DNA of 64,000 nt from Kushneria indalinina DSM 14324 (lineage in GTDB: Bacteria > Pseudomonadota > Gammaproteobacteria > Pseudomonadales > Halomonadaceae). The notes below the pieces were generated by a model that saw only the letters and a program-made list of their open reading frames with translations, did no database searches and was not told the origin of the DNA. The first letter of the stretch is position 1, and each line of letters starts with the position of its first letter. A program made the position numbers and the translations under genes. The stretch is taken from the NCBI RefSeq assembly GCF_003385845.1, contig NZ_QRDJ01000007.1, forward strand, positions 523,380-587,379, written 5' to 3'. Of this stretch, positions 48,805 through 59,537 are shown one piece after another.

Positions 48805-50188
48805 ATGGAAACCCGAACTTTCTCCGGAAGGCCCGCGCTATCGCGCCCTGGCAAACGCCATCGAACGGGCCATCAACGAGGGCAAACTGCCACCGGGCGA
48901 ACGGCTGCCGCCCCAGCGCCGGCTGGCCGATGCGCTGGGCGTCACGGTGGGCACCATTACCCGGGCCTATGCGCTGGTGGAACAAAGCGGGCTGGTCAGC
49001 GCCCAGGTGGGCAGCGGCACCTTCGTCAAGGTCGAACGGGCGTGCGAGGGCTTTGCACGGGTCATCAAGGCGCCTCATGAAGGGCTGGTGGATCTGGGCA
49101 TGTCACTGCCGCCGCCGCATCCCGAGCGTCAGGCGTCGCTGGCCCGGTTCATGACAGCCATTACCCAGGACCCCGCAGCGCTTGATCAGGCCATCAACTA
49201 TCCCCTCGATGACACCATGGCCACGCAGCGCCGGCGCTACGCCGACTGGCTGACATCGCAGGGGCTGGCCGTCGATCCGCAGGAGCTGTTGATCACCCAG
49301 GGCGGTACCAACGGCATTACGCTGGCGCTGTCGGTACTGCTCTCGCCCGGCGATCGACTGGCCGCCGAGGCGCTGAGCTATCCAGGCGTGATCAGCACCG
49401 CCCGTGAGCGGTCGCTGAAAACGGTGGCCGTGCCGTTTGATGAAGAAGGCATCGATGTGGAGGCGCTGGCGGCGCGCCATGAGCGCACGCCCTTCAAGGC
49501 GCTCTATCTCATGCCCGAGCATCACAACCCCACTACCGTGCAACTGTCTGAAAAGCGCCGCGAGGCGCTGGTCGCTCTGGCCCGCGAGCGCGATTTCTGG
49601 CTGATCGAGGACGGCGTGATGCATCTGCCGCTGGAGGCCCGCGGCACGCCGCTGTATCAGCTGGCACCGGAGCGCACGATATTCGTGTTTTCGGTGGCCA
49701 AGATTCTGGGCGGCGGGCTGCGCTCGGGAGTGGTTCGCGCGCCGACCTCCCTGCTGGCGCAGCTGCGCATTGCGCTGCGCAACCAGTGCTGGGCACCGCC
49801 GGCGCTTATCAGTGAGATCGCCGGGCGCTGGCTTGAAAGCAATGATGCCGACCGGCTGCTGGCGTGGCAGTTCGAGGAGCTCGAGGTCCGCCAGGCAATG
49901 GTGCGCGAGGCGCTGGGCGGGTTTGAGGTGGCCATGCGTCGCGGCGGCTTCTATGCCTGGCTGACGCTGCCCGGCGAGCATCGCGCCCAGGCGCTGGTCG
50001 AGACGCTGGAGCAAAACGGCGTGCGAGTGGCGCCGGCGGAAACCTTTTGTGTCGGCAGTACCGCAGCGCCTCAGGCGATCCGGATCTGTTTGAGTGCGGC
50101 GCCGGATCGCGAGGCGCTGGCGCAGGCGCTGGCCGTCATCGCCCGGGCGCTGTCCGAGGCGGCACCGCCGCGCTGGCAGACGGTCTAG
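48797..50188 (+). CDS. MocR-type regulator: GntR winged helix fused to PLP aminotransferase fold
   Basis: 463 residues. The GntR-type DNA-binding domain occupies about 10-75 ('YRALANAIERAINEGKLPPGERLPPQR' pattern, 'DALGVTVGTITRAYALVEQSGLV' recognition region). A fold-type I aminotransferase domain follows (about 110-455): 'ITQGGTNGITLAL' near 165, 'EDGVMHLPL' with the PLP-binding Asp near 270, and the Schiff-base Lys in 'VFSVAKILGGGLRSG' near 300. MocR proteins sense vitamin B6 forms or amino acids. Divergent from the LysE exporter; a palindrome overlaps its start codon. Confidence 0.92.
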   Translation: MTIWKPELSPEGPRYRALANAIERAINEGKLPPGERLPPQRRLADALGVTVGTITRAYALVEQSGLVSAQVGSGTFVKVERACEGFARVIKAPHEGLVDLGMSLPPPHPERQASLARFMTAITQDPAALDQAINYPLDDTMATQRRRYADWLTSQGLAVDPQELLITQGGTNGITLALSVLLSPGDRLAAEALSYPGVISTARERSLKTVAVPFDEEGIDVEALAARHERTPFKALYLMPEHHNPTTVQLSEKRREALVALARERDFWLIEDGVMHLPLEARGTPLYQLAPERTIFVFSVAKILGGGLRSGVVRAPTSLLAQLRIALRNQCWAPPALISEIAGRWLESNDADRLLAWQFEELEVRQAMVREALGGFEVAMRRGGFYAWLTLPGEHRAQALVETLEQNGVRVAPAETFCVGSTAAPQAIRICLSAAPDREALAQALAVIARALSEAAPPRWQTV

Positions 50189-50304
50189 ACGCCGGCGCGG
50201 CGGTCACTGTGCCGTTTCATGCCCGGTGACCGGGACGTCTTCATCCCGGTTCTCATCAACTGCCAATATAGGGCAATCAAGGACGTCAGTACGGAGAGAA
50301 CATC

Positions 50305-51039
50305 ATGCGTTACGAGCTCTATTACTGGCCGAGCATTCCCGGCCGCGGGGAGTTCATTCGGCTGGCACTGGAGGCCGGCGGTGCCGACTACATCGATGTA
50401 GGCAACAGCAGCGAGCCCGGCTACGGCATCGAGGCGATCACGCCCTGGCTCGAGGGCAGCGTGACCGACTATCCGCCCTTTGCACCGCCCTTTTTAAAGG
50501 CAGGCCGTGAGGTCATCTCCCACGTTGCCAATATCCTGTTGTTTCTCGCCCCGCGCCTCAAGCTGATCAACGACGACAAGGTCTATCAGTACTGGGCCCA
50601 CAGCCTGCAGCTGACCATCACCGACTTTGCCGCCGAGGCCCACGACGTGCATCACCCCCTGGGCCCGGAGTTGTATTACGAGGACCAGCAGGATGTGGCC
50701 CTTCGTCGCGCCGCAAACTTCATCGACCAGCGCCTGCCGAAGTTTTTCGGCTACTTCGAGTGCATCATCGACAAAAATCCCGACAGCGACGTGTATCTGG
50801 TCGGCAAGCGGCTCTCCTATGTGGATCTGTCGCTCTTTCACATGGTGCAGGGGCTGCGCTACGCCTTCCCCAACGCCATGGCCGCTCTGGAACCGGAAAT
50901 CCCGAAGGTCATTACCCTGCACGATCACGTGCTGGAGCTGCCGCTGATCAGCGAGTATCTCGCCTCCGAGCGGCGCCTGGCGTTTTCCGAGCAGGGGCTT
51001 TTTCGCCACTACCCGGCGCTGGATCGCGTCGGGAATTAA
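50305..51039 (+). CDS. Glutathione S-transferase family protein
   Basis: Cytosolic GST of 244 residues; GGAGAGAAC precedes ATG 50305. The thioredoxin-like N domain begins 'YELYYWPSIPGRGEFIRLALEAGG', with catalytic Tyr near position 7 as in sigma/alpha-like GSTs. The helical C domain includes the N-capping region 'VYLVGKRLSYVDLSLFHMVQGL' near 165-186. It is followed on the same strand by grxB, so both use glutathione. Specific substrate not predictable. Confidence 0.88.
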   Translation: MRYELYYWPSIPGRGEFIRLALEAGGADYIDVGNSSEPGYGIEAITPWLEGSVTDYPPFAPPFLKAGREVISHVANILLFLAPRLKLINDDKVYQYWAHSLQLTITDFAAEAHDVHHPLGPELYYEDQQDVALRRAANFIDQRLPKFFGYFECIIDKNPDSDVYLVGKRLSYVDLSLFHMVQGLRYAFPNAMAALEPEIPKVITLHDHVLELPLISEYLASERRLAFSEQGLFRHYPALDRVGN

Positions 51040-51111
51040 TACTCGGGTGGCAGGGAAGCCTGTCCTCGCCCAGACTTGGTTGACGACAAGGACCCGTTGG
51101 AGAACGTAAAG

Positions 51112-51768
51112 ATGGACCTCTATATCTATGATCACTGCCCGTTTTGCGTGAAGGCCCGCATGATCTTCGGCCTGCGTGACGTACCGATCACGCTGCAGAC
51201 GCTGCTCAACAACGACGCCGAGACCCCCACGCGACTGATCAAAGAGAAGAAGGTGCCGATTCTCGAATTCGAGGATGGTTATACCATGGCCGAGAGCATG
51301 GATATCGTGAAGGCCATCGACAGCCAGGCCGAGGGCGTCAAGGTCATGGATGGCCCGCGCAACCCGGAGATCGAACGCTGGGTCCGCGCCGCCTCCGACT
51401 CCGTGGCAAAGCTCTTTATTCCCCGCGTGCCGAGGGCACCGCTGGGCGAATTTGCCACCGCGGAGGCCGCCGAGTACTTCACCGACAACAAGGAGGTGGC
51501 GTTTGGCAGCTTCGACACACTGCTTGAGCAGACGCCCGAGCTGCTGGTGGAGGTCCAGCACTGGCTCAACGAGCTGGATGCGCTGATCCTGTCGCCGCAG
51601 GCCGTCAACGAGGTGCTCTCGCTGGATGACATCGAACTCTTCCCGGTGCTGCGCCAGCTCTCACTGGTGGAAGGGGTCAAATACCCCGACAACGTCGAGG
51701 CCTATCGTCAGGCGATGTCGCAGCTGGCCGATGTGCCCCTGCACGACGAGATCGCCATCGCGGCCTGA
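51112..51768 (+). CDS. grxB: Glutaredoxin 2
   Basis: GST-fold glutaredoxin of 218 residues with active-site Cys9-Pro-Phe-Cys12 ('YDHCPFCVKARMIFG'). ATG 51112 is used because it sits directly at the conserved N terminus behind TTGGAGAACG; the frame is open 12 codons further. 'KKVPILEFEDGYTMAESMDIV' elements give the cis-Pro and glutathione-binding region near 47-67. Reduces protein disulfides and arsenate reductase using glutathione. Confidence 0.92.
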   Translation: MDLYIYDHCPFCVKARMIFGLRDVPITLQTLLNNDAETPTRLIKEKKVPILEFEDGYTMAESMDIVKAIDSQAEGVKVMDGPRNPEIERWVRAASDSVAKLFIPRVPRAPLGEFATAEAAEYFTDNKEVAFGSFDTLLEQTPELLVEVQHWLNELDALILSPQAVNEVLSLDDIELFPVLRQLSLVEGVKYPDNVEAYRQAMSQLADVPLHDEIAIAA

Positions 51769-51806
51769 GCAAACCCCTCACCGAAGTCTGCGGGGCTGTG
51801 CCATAA

Positions 51807-52475
<669 letters not shown>

Positions 52476-52566
52476 ACTCGGTTCCCCCTTCCGAACACGA
52501 ATAACGTCCGGCGCATGACGCGCCGGGCGCCTTCACTCAGATCACACGCATTCAGGAGCCAGCATC

Positions 52567-52818
52567 ATGGCACGAGTAACGGTTGAAGATTGTCTCCAAT
52601 TCATGGATAACCGCTTCCAGCTGGTCATGGTTTCCACCCATCGCGCCCGTCAGCTGGCCCGCGGCTCGCGCAATGCCGAACTGCCCTGGGAAAATGACAA
52701 GTGCACCGTCATGGCCCTGCGTGAAATTGCGGCGCAAAAGGTCGATCGCTCCGTGCTCAACGAGCCGCTGGAAGCCATGGTCCCGCAGCGCCCTCGCTAC
52801 GAACCCGAAAGCGAATAA
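52567..52818 (+). CDS. rpoZ: RNA polymerase omega subunit
   Basis: Small subunit (83 residues) that assists beta' folding and ppGpp response. '[29 protein letters not shown]' pattern at the N terminus and '[12 protein letters not shown]' near 55 are characteristic. CAGGAG lies before ATG 52567. Between gmk and spoT as in most gammaproteobacteria. Confidence 0.97.
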   Translation: MARVTVEDCLQFMDNRFQLVMVSTHRARQLARGSRNAELPWENDKCTVMALREIAAQKVDRSVLNEPLEAMVPQRPRYEPESE

Positions 52819-52844
52819 GCCCATTGCCCATACGCTGACCTGCC

Positions 52845-54971
52845 ATGTTCACGATCGATGATCTCTCCGACCGCCTGGACGGCTACCTGACCGTCGATGA
52901 GATCGCGCAGGTCAGACGCGCCTTCTATTACGCCGAACAGGCCCACGACGGCCAGCGCCGCCGCTCCGGCGAGCCCTATGTGACCCACCCGCTGGCCGTC
53001 GCCAATATCCTTGCCAACATGCACATGGACTATCAAAGCCTGATGGCGGCGATGCTTCATGACGTAATCGAGGATACCGGCATCACCAAGGAGGCGCTGT
53101 CGCGCCAGTTCGGCGAGGAAGTCGCCGAACTGGTTGACGGCGTGTCGAAGCTGACCCAGATCACCTTCGAGGACAAGGCCGTCGCCCAGGCGGAAAACTT
53201 CCAGAAGATGGTGCTGGCGATGTCGCGCGACATTCGCGTCATCATCGTCAAGCTCGCCGACCGGCTGCACAACATGCGTACGCTGGGCGCGCTGCGCCCG
53301 GACAAGAAGCGCCGCATCGCGCGCGAGACGCTCGAGATCTACTCCCGCATTGCCGGGCGACTGGGCATCAACACCATTCGGGTGGAGCTTGAGGATCTCT
53401 CCTTTCAGGCCATTCACCCGATGCGCGCCGAGCGCATTCAGCGCGCGGTGGTCAAGGCACGCGGCAATCGCCGCTCGATGGTGCGCCACGTCCAGAGCAC
53501 CCTGCAGACCACGCTGGATGGCGACGAGCTGCCCGGCACGGTCATGGGCCGCCAGAAGCACCTGCTGTCGATCTATCGCAAGATGCGCGATCAGCGCAAG
53601 CCCTTCAACGAGCTGATGGACGTGTTCGGCTTTCGCATCGTCACCGACCGGATCGATACCTGCTATCGCATCCTGGGCGCGGTGCACAATCTCTACAAGC
53701 CGGTGCCGGGGCGCTTCAAGGACTATATCGCCATCCCCAAGGCCAACGGCTACCAGAGCCTGCATACCACGCTTTTCGGGCCCAACGGCATTCCCATCGA
53801 GGTGCAGATCCGCACCCGCGAGATGGAGGCGATGGCCAACAACGGCATTGCTGCCCACTGGCTCTACAAGGCCGGCCAGACCGACCGGCCGATCGCGATG
53901 GGCAGCCATGCCCGCGCCCGGGAATGGGTGCGCGGCCTTTTGGAAATGCAGCGCCACGCCGGCAACTCGCTGGAGTTCATCGAGCACGTCAAAAATGACC
54001 TGTTCCCCGATGACGCCTACGTGTTCACCCCCAAGGGCGACATCATGGAGCTGCCGCGCGGCGCCACCGCGATCGACTTTGCCTACGCGGTGCACACCGA
54101 TATCGGCAACAGCTGCATCGCCTGTCGTATCGACCGGCATCTGGCCCCGCTGTCATCGCGGCTGGAAAGCGGCCAGACGGTCGAGATCATTACCGCCCCG
54201 GGCGCCCAGCCCAACCTGGCGTGGCTGTCGTTCACGATCACGGCCAAGGCCCGCTCGGCGGTGCGTCACGCCCTCAAGCATCAGCAGCGCAACGACTCGG
54301 TCGCGCTGGGCCGGCGCCTGCTCAATCAGGCGCTGAGCTCGTTTGGCCTGACGCTGGAGACGCTGTCGCAGCCCCATGTTGACGCGCTGCTCGAGGCGCT
54401 GACGCTGGAGTCGCTGGATGACCTGCTCGAGGAGATCGGGCTGGGCAGCCGCGTAGCCTACAGCGTCGCACGGCGGCTGGCCGACAGCGAGCCCGAGCAG
54501 ATTCAGGCCCACAGCGACGAACAACAGGGGGCGATGGCCATCAGCGGCGCCCGCAACATGGTGATCAGCTTTGCCCGCTGCTGCTATCCGCTGCCGGGCG
54601 ATACCATCGTTGGCAATCTCAGTGCCGGTCGCGGCATTGTGGTGCATCGCAGTGAATGCGGTAATCTGGAAGACTGCCGCGAGGATCCCGAAAAGTGTTT
54701 CCCGCTGCAGTGGTCCGACACCGTGGAGGACGACTTCCCGGTGGGGCTGCGCCTCGAGATTGAGACGCGCCGAGGGCTGGTTGCAGAACTTGCCAGCCTG
54801 GTCAACGACGCCGAAGCCAATATCGAGCGCATCAATATCGAAGAACGCGATGAGCGTCTGTCGATCGTCAACCTGACACTGTCGGTGCGCAACCGCGTGC
54901 ATCTGGCGCGGATCATCAAGCGCATCCGCAATCTGGCCTATGTGGGGCGCGTCTCGCGTACCGGGAGCTGA
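52845..54971 (+). CDS. spoT: Bifunctional (p)ppGpp hydrolase/synthetase SpoT
   Basis: Stringent-response enzyme, 708 residues. The HD hydrolase domain is intact: 'HDGQRR' near 34, 'THPLAVA' near 48, His72-Asp73 of 'LHDVIEDTG', and 'KLADRLHNMRTL' near 140, so the hydrolase is likely active. The synthetase domain (about 210-330) has 'DVFGFRIV' and 'IAIPKANGYQSLHTT'. TGS (about 385-445) and C-terminal ACT (about 630-705) domains follow. It lies 26 bases after rpoZ, consistent with one transcript. Confidence 0.97.
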   Translation: MFTIDDLSDRLDGYLTVDEIAQVRRAFYYAEQAHDGQRRRSGEPYVTHPLAVANILANMHMDYQSLMAAMLHDVIEDTGITKEALSRQFGEEVAELVDGVSKLTQITFEDKAVAQAENFQKMVLAMSRDIRVIIVKLADRLHNMRTLGALRPDKKRRIARETLEIYSRIAGRLGINTIRVELEDLSFQAIHPMRAERIQRAVVKARGNRRSMVRHVQSTLQTTLDGDELPGTVMGRQKHLLSIYRKMRDQRKPFNELMDVFGFRIVTDRIDTCYRILGAVHNLYKPVPGRFKDYIAIPKANGYQSLHTTLFGPNGIPIEVQIRTREMEAMANNGIAAHWLYKAGQTDRPIAMGSHARAREWVRGLLEMQRHAGNSLEFIEHVKNDLFPDDAYVFTPKGDIMELPRGATAIDFAYAVHTDIGNSCIACRIDRHLAPLSSRLESGQTVEIITAPGAQPNLAWLSFTITAKARSAVRHALKHQQRNDSVALGRRLLNQALSSFGLTLETLSQPHVDALLEALTLESLDDLLEEIGLGSRVAYSVARRLADSEPEQIQAHSDEQQGAMAISGARNMVISFARCCYPLPGDTIVGNLSAGRGIVVHRSECGNLEDCREDPEKCFPLQWSDTVEDDFPVGLRLEIETRRGLVAELASLVNDAEANIERINIEERDERLSIVNLTLSVRNRVHLARIIKRIRNLAYVGRVSRTGS

Positions 54972-55030
54972 CGATCCGTGGCGTCATCCCTTTTTAGAGC
55001 GTCCTTTCAACAACAACGCAGGGAGTGTTC

Positions 55031-55420
55031 ATGAGCAATCGTGCTGCCATCCATACCGATCAGGCCCCGCAGGCCATCGGCCCCTATTCACAGGCCGTCA
55101 AGGCCGGCAATACCGTCTATCTGTCGGGGCAGATTCCGCTCGACCCGGACACCATGGAAATGGTGAGCGATGATATCGAGCAGCAGGCGCATCAGGTCTT
55201 CAAAAACATGAAGGCCGTATGTGAAGAGGCGGCCGGGACGCTGGCCGATATCGTCAAGCTCAACCTCTACCTGACCGATCTGTCGCACTTTGCGACGGTC
55301 AATTCGGTCATGGAGCAGTATTTCCAGCCCCCCTATCCGGCCCGTGCCGCGGTGGGCGTGAAGGAGCTGCCCAAAGGCAGCCTGTTCGAGGCCGAAGGGG
55401 TCATGGTGCTGGGCGACTGA
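55031..55420 (+). CDS. ridA: RidA family enamine/imine deaminase
   Basis: Trimeric YjgF/RidA protein, 129 residues, hydrolysing reactive 2-aminoacrylate-type enamines. 'QAPQAIGPYSQAVKAGNTVYLSGQIPLDP' pattern at the N terminus and 'YPARAAVGVKELPKGSLFEAEGV' near the C terminus with the catalytic Arg are diagnostic. AGGGAG precedes ATG 55031. Downstream of spoT as in E. coli relatives of this gene order. Confidence 0.95.
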   Translation: MSNRAAIHTDQAPQAIGPYSQAVKAGNTVYLSGQIPLDPDTMEMVSDDIEQQAHQVFKNMKAVCEEAAGTLADIVKLNLYLTDLSHFATVNSVMEQYFQPPYPARAAVGVKELPKGSLFEAEGVMVLGD

Positions 55421-55454
55421 GTCGCGGACTGAGCCGCGCTCGGGGCCGCTCGTG

Positions 55455-55488
55455 AAAGGGGGCGATGGCACCAGCCATCGCCCCCTTT
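55455..55488. terminator. Bidirectional terminator between ridA and the YeeZ-like gene
   Basis: Perfect 15-bp stem AAAGGGGGCGATGGC / GCCATCGCCCCCTTT with a 4-base loop, ending in TTT on both strands, between convergent genes. Confidence 0.88.
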
Positions 55489-55530
55489 GCCGTGATCGGT
55501 TTCATGGCGGTTCGCCGCGGGCGTATGGCG

Positions 55531-56406
55531 TCAGGCCTGCTCGCTGACCTTGATGCCTGCCGCCTGCATTACCTGGGCATAGCCCTCGCGAAAGGTCGGA
55601 TACTGAAACTGATAACCGGCCTCGACCAGTCGGCGGCTGTCGCAGCACTTGCTGGCCCGTCGGCGCAGCGGTGACTGGATGGTGCTGCTGGGCTCGACGT
55701 TGAGTCGGGCCGCCAGCCACATCATGACGTCATGCAGCGGCGTGGACTCGGTGTCGCTGCCCAGATAGACCGGCTCGAGCGGTTCATTGTTCACGGCGCG
55801 CTCGATGAGAAAATCCAGCACGCCTGCACAGTCATCGCGATGGATGCGGTTGGAGTACATCGGCGGGCTTTTGGGCGCAATGCGTCCTTCCTGCACCTGG
55901 CTGATGAGCCGCTCGCGGCCCGGGCCATAGATGCCCGAAAAGCGCACGGTGGTGCCCGGCAGGGTGCTGGCGGCCAGACGCTGCTCGGCCTCGATCAAAA
56001 GCCGGCCGGAGAAGCTTTTGGGCTCGAGAACGCTGTCTTCGTCGACCGTCTCGCCGTCCTGCTGGCCATAGACCGAGGTCGAGGAGACAAAGACGACGTG
56101 CTTCGGCGCCTGTGTTCTTTGCTCGAAATGATTCAGTATTCGATTCAGGCCATCAACGTAGGCGGCCTGATAGGCACTCTCTTCAAAGCGGTCAGCGCTG
56201 AGTGCATAGACTACAATGTCGGCATCAGGTAACGCTTCGAGGGCGGATTCCTCGTTGATATCCATCGACAGGCCTTCAATGCCATACGACTGGAGCCCCG
56301 CCGCATGACGACGCACGCCGATCACCCGGTACCCCTGCGCGAGCTTGCGCTGCCCCAGCGCGGTACCGACATCACCGCATCCAAGGATGAGTATTGTTTT
56401 ATTCAC
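55531..56406 (-). CDS. NAD(P)-dependent epimerase/dehydratase family protein, YeeZ-like
   Basis: Extended-SDR type Rossmann protein, 291 residues. GTG start at 56406 is supported by AAGGAG 9 bases upstream. Nucleotide-binding 'ILGCGDVGTALGQ' is at 7-19; 'VVFVSSTSVYGQQDGETVDEDS' elements near 103-125 contain Ser and Tyr of the active site region, and 'GIYGPGRERLI' near 160 is typical of the YeeZ group. Function in the family is poorly defined. It diverges from oxyR. Confidence 0.85.
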   Translation of the reverse strand: MNKTILILGCGDVGTALGQRKLAQGYRVIGVRRHAAGLQSYGIEGLSMDINEESALEALPDADIVVYALSADRFEESAYQAAYVDGLNRILNHFEQRTQAPKHVVFVSSTSVYGQQDGETVDEDSVLEPKSFSGRLLIEAEQRLAASTLPGTTVRFSGIYGPGRERLISQVQEGRIAPKSPPMYSNRIHRDDCAGVLDFLIERAVNNEPLEPVYLGSDTESTPLHDVMMWLAARLNVEPSSTIQSPLRRRASKCCDSRRLVEAGYQFQYPTFREGYAQVMQAAGIKVSEQA

Positions 56407-56517
56407 CCGCTAAGCTCCTTGCTTGATAGGGCCGATAAGGTTTGACTATAAGGCCCTGAATTGAACGGTCGCATCATGCGACAACTCCCTGTTCCACGTG
56501 CTGGCTCGGTCTGCTAC

Positions 56518-57435
56518 ATGACTCTAACAGAACTTCGTTACATCGTAACCTTGGCCCAGGAGCGTCATTTCGGACGCGCCGCCGAGCGTTGCTTCGTCTC
56601 CCAGCCGACCCTGTCGGTGGCGGTCAAGAAACTGGAGGAAGAACTGGGCGTGGCGCTGTTCGAGCGCAGCAAGTCTACCGTCCAGGTGACCCCGCTGGGC
56701 GAAAAGATCGTCGAGCAGGCCAGTCGCGTGCTCGAACAGGCCGGCGCCATCAAGGAGCTGGCCAATGAAGGCAAGGACCAGCTCTCCAGTCCGCTGCGGG
56801 TCGGGGCGATTCATACCATCGGCCCCTATCTCTTCCCGCATCTGATTCCCAGACTCTCCGAGGAAGCGCCGCAGATGCCGCTGTATATCGAGGAGAATCT
56901 GACCGGCGAGCTGCGGCGCAAGCTGCGCTCCGGCGAGCTGGACGTGATTCTGGTGGCGCTGCCCTTTGCCGAGCCCGACGTACTGACCAAGTCGCTCTAT
57001 GATGAGCCCTTTGAAGTGCTGATGCCGGCCGGTCACCCCTGGCTTGCCCACGAGGAGATCGACCGCGAGATCCTCTATGACGAAAAGATGCTGATGCTGG
57101 GCGAAGGCCACTGCTTTCGCGATCAGGTCCTCGAGGCCTGTCCGACCATCAAGGATCACGTCCATCAGCCCGGCAACACCCTGATTGCCGAGGGCGGGTC
57201 GCTGGAAACCATTCGCCACATGGTCGCCTCGGGGCTGGGCATCACCGTGGTGCCCCGCTCGGCCACCAGCAGCGTCCATTACGCCAACGGCCTGCTGGAA
57301 ACCCGGCCGTTCAAGGACCCGGCACCGAGTCGTACCGTGGCGCTGGCCTGGCGGGCCAGCTTCCCGCGCCCGAAGGCGATCGACTCGATTACCCGCGCCA
57401 TTCGCGCCTGCCAGAAGGCGATCGATTCGCAATGA
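56518..57435 (+). CDS. oxyR: Peroxide-sensing LysR-type regulator OxyR
   Basis: LysR-family redox sensor, 305 residues from ATG 56518 (no strong ribosome site, but the start fits the family exactly; an upstream TTG at 56461 is possible). The HTH is at 16-45 ('HFGRAAERCFVSQPTLSVAVKKLEE' pattern). The redox pair is Cys199 and Cys208 in 'GEGHCFRDQVLEAC', the same numbering as E. coli OxyR, so it should form the H2O2-induced disulfide. It overlaps recG by 4 bases (ATGA), suggesting coupled expression. Confidence 0.95.
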   Translation: MTLTELRYIVTLAQERHFGRAAERCFVSQPTLSVAVKKLEEELGVALFERSKSTVQVTPLGEKIVEQASRVLEQAGAIKELANEGKDQLSSPLRVGAIHTIGPYLFPHLIPRLSEEAPQMPLYIEENLTGELRRKLRSGELDVILVALPFAEPDVLTKSLYDEPFEVLMPAGHPWLAHEEIDREILYDEKMLMLGEGHCFRDQVLEACPTIKDHVHQPGNTLIAEGGSLETIRHMVASGLGITVVPRSATSSVHYANGLLETRPFKDPAPSRTVALAWRASFPRPKAIDSITRAIRACQKAIDSQ

Positions 57436-59537
57436 GCACTGCCGTGACCCGGCCCGTCAGCGGCGCCACGGATCTCAACACGCTCAAGGGCGTGGGGCCA
57501 GCGATGCGCGAGCGCCTGGAGCGCCTTGGGCTGCAGGTGGCCGAGGATCTGCTCTTTCATCTGCCGCTGCGCTATCAGGACCGCACCCGGGTCACCCCGA
57601 TTGCGGGCCTGCGTGCCGGGCACGAGGCGGTCGTGGAGGGCGAGGTCACCGCCGCTGACGTGATTCAGGGCCGCCGGCGCAGCCTGCTGGTCCGCCTGCG
57701 CGATGGCTCGGGCATCATGTCGCTGCGCTTTTTTCATTTCTCCCAGGCCCAGGTCGGGCAGTTTACCCGCGGCGCCAGAATGCGCCTGTTTGGCGAGGCG
57801 CGCTCCGGCAGTACCGGCCTTGAGATGTATCACCCCGAGTATCGGCTGTTAAAGGACGATACCGGGCAGGAGGTCGAGGAGACGCTAACTCCCATCTATC
57901 CGACCACGGAAGGGCTGGCCCAGCCGCGCCTGCGTGCGCTGGTCCGTCAGGCCTTTGAGCATCTCGACCAGGGCAGTCTCACGCTTGAGGAGCTGATCCC
58001 CGAACACATCCGCACCCGCTTTCGTCTGCCGGCGCTGCGCGAATCGCTGGACTATCTTCACTTCCCGCCACCGGAGGCGCCGCTGGAGCTGCTGGCCGAC
58101 GGCCATCACCCTACCCAGCGACGCCTGGCGCTGGAGGAGCTGCTCGCCCATCAGCTGAGCCTGTATCGCATTCGCCTGCGCATTCAGGACGACGCCGCTC
58201 CGGCGCTGCCCGGCAGCGGCGGTCTGGCCACCCGCTTTCTGACCCAGCTGCCGTTTTCGCTGACCGGCGCCCAGCGCCGGGTGCTGAGCGAAATCAGCGC
58301 CGATATCCAGCAGACCACCCCCATGCTGCGCCTGGTACAGGGCGATGTCGGCTCGGGCAAGACGGTGGTGGCCGCCATGGCCATGCTGCAGGCCGTGACC
58401 GGCGGCTATCAGGCTGCGCTGATGGCCCCCACCGAACTGCTCGCCGAGCAGCACTACAAAAACCTCAAGGCCTGGTTCGAGCCGCTGGGCATCGAGGTGG
58501 CCTGGCTCTCCGGCAAGCTCAAGGGCAAGGCAAGGCTGGAAGCCAAGGCGATGATCAGCGAAGGGCGCGCGCAGGTCGTGGCCGGCACCCACGCGCTTTT
58601 TCAGGACGACGTGCATTTTCACCGACTGGGCCTAGCGGTGATTGATGAGCAGCACCGCTTCGGCGTGCACCAGCGCCTGGCATTGCGCCAGAAGGGCGAG
58701 GCCAGCGGCAGCACCCCGCATCAGCTGATCATGACCGCCACACCGATTCCCAGAACGCTGGCCATGAGCGCCTACGCCGATCTCGACGTCTCGGTGATTG
58801 ATGAACTGCCGCCCGGTCGCACGCCGGTCAAGACGGTAGCGGTCTCGGATGAGCGCCGCAGCGAGGTGACCGAGCGCATTCGCAACGCCTGTCTGGCCGG
58901 CCGCCAGGCCTACTGGGTCTGCACCCTGATCGAGGAGTCCGAAGCGCTCACCTGTCAGGCCGCCGAGGTCACTCGCGATACCCTGACCGAGGCACTGCCG
59001 GAGTTTCAGGTCGGCCTGGTGCACGGTCGCATGAAGGCTGCCGAGAAGGCTAACGTCATGAACGCCTTTCGCGACGGCGAGCTGGATCTGCTGGTCGCCA
59101 CCACGGTCATCGAAGTGGGCGTGGATGTGCCCAACGCCAGTCTGATGATCATCGAAAACCCCGAACGTCTCGGGCTCGCCCAGCTGCACCAGCTCAGAGG
59201 TCGGGTAGGGCGCGGCAAGGTAGAGAGCTTTTGCGTGCTGCTCTATCATCCGCCGCTGTCGGATACCTCGCGCGAGCGTCTGGCGGTGCTGCGCGAATCC
59301 AATGACGGCTTTCGCATCGCCGAGCGCGATCTGGAGCTGCGCGGGCCCGGCGAAGTGCTCGGCACCCGTCAGACGGGGCTTGTCGGCATGAAGATTGCCG
59401 ATCTCACCCGCGACCGGGATCTGCTCGAACCGGTCCGCCAGCTGACCCGCGCCATGCTCGAGCAGGCCCCCGACTCGGTCGAGCCACTGATTCTTCGCTG
59501 GCTGGGTGACGCCGCCGGGCAGTACGGCCAGGTATAG
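57432..59537 (+). CDS. recG: ATP-dependent DNA helicase RecG
   Basis: Branch-migrating helicase, 701 residues, rescuing stalled forks. The N-terminal wedge/OB region covers about 55-160. Helicase motif I 'GDVGSGKTVVAAMAM' is near 300, motif II 'DEQHRFG' near 405, motif III 'MTATPIPRTLAMS' near 435, and motif VI 'QLRGRVGRG' near 590. The C-terminal TRG region follows. ATG overlaps the oxyR stop. Confidence 0.96.
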   Translation: MSTAVTRPVSGATDLNTLKGVGPAMRERLERLGLQVAEDLLFHLPLRYQDRTRVTPIAGLRAGHEAVVEGEVTAADVIQGRRRSLLVRLRDGSGIMSLRFFHFSQAQVGQFTRGARMRLFGEARSGSTGLEMYHPEYRLLKDDTGQEVEETLTPIYPTTEGLAQPRLRALVRQAFEHLDQGSLTLEELIPEHIRTRFRLPALRESLDYLHFPPPEAPLELLADGHHPTQRRLALEELLAHQLSLYRIRLRIQDDAAPALPGSGGLATRFLTQLPFSLTGAQRRVLSEISADIQQTTPMLRLVQGDVGSGKTVVAAMAMLQAVTGGYQAALMAPTELLAEQHYKNLKAWFEPLGIEVAWLSGKLKGKARLEAKAMISEGRAQVVAGTHALFQDDVHFHRLGLAVIDEQHRFGVHQRLALRQKGEASGSTPHQLIMTATPIPRTLAMSAYADLDVSVIDELPPGRTPVKTVAVSDERRSEVTERIRNACLAGRQAYWVCTLIEESEALTCQAAEVTRDTLTEALPEFQVGLVHGRMKAAEKANVMNAFRDGELDLLVATTVIEVGVDVPNASLMIIENPERLGLAQLHQLRGRVGRGKVESFCVLLYHPPLSDTSRERLAVLRESNDGFRIAERDLELRGPGEVLGTRQTGLVGMKIADLTRDRDLLEPVRQLTRAMLEQAPDSVEPLILRWLGDAAGQYGQV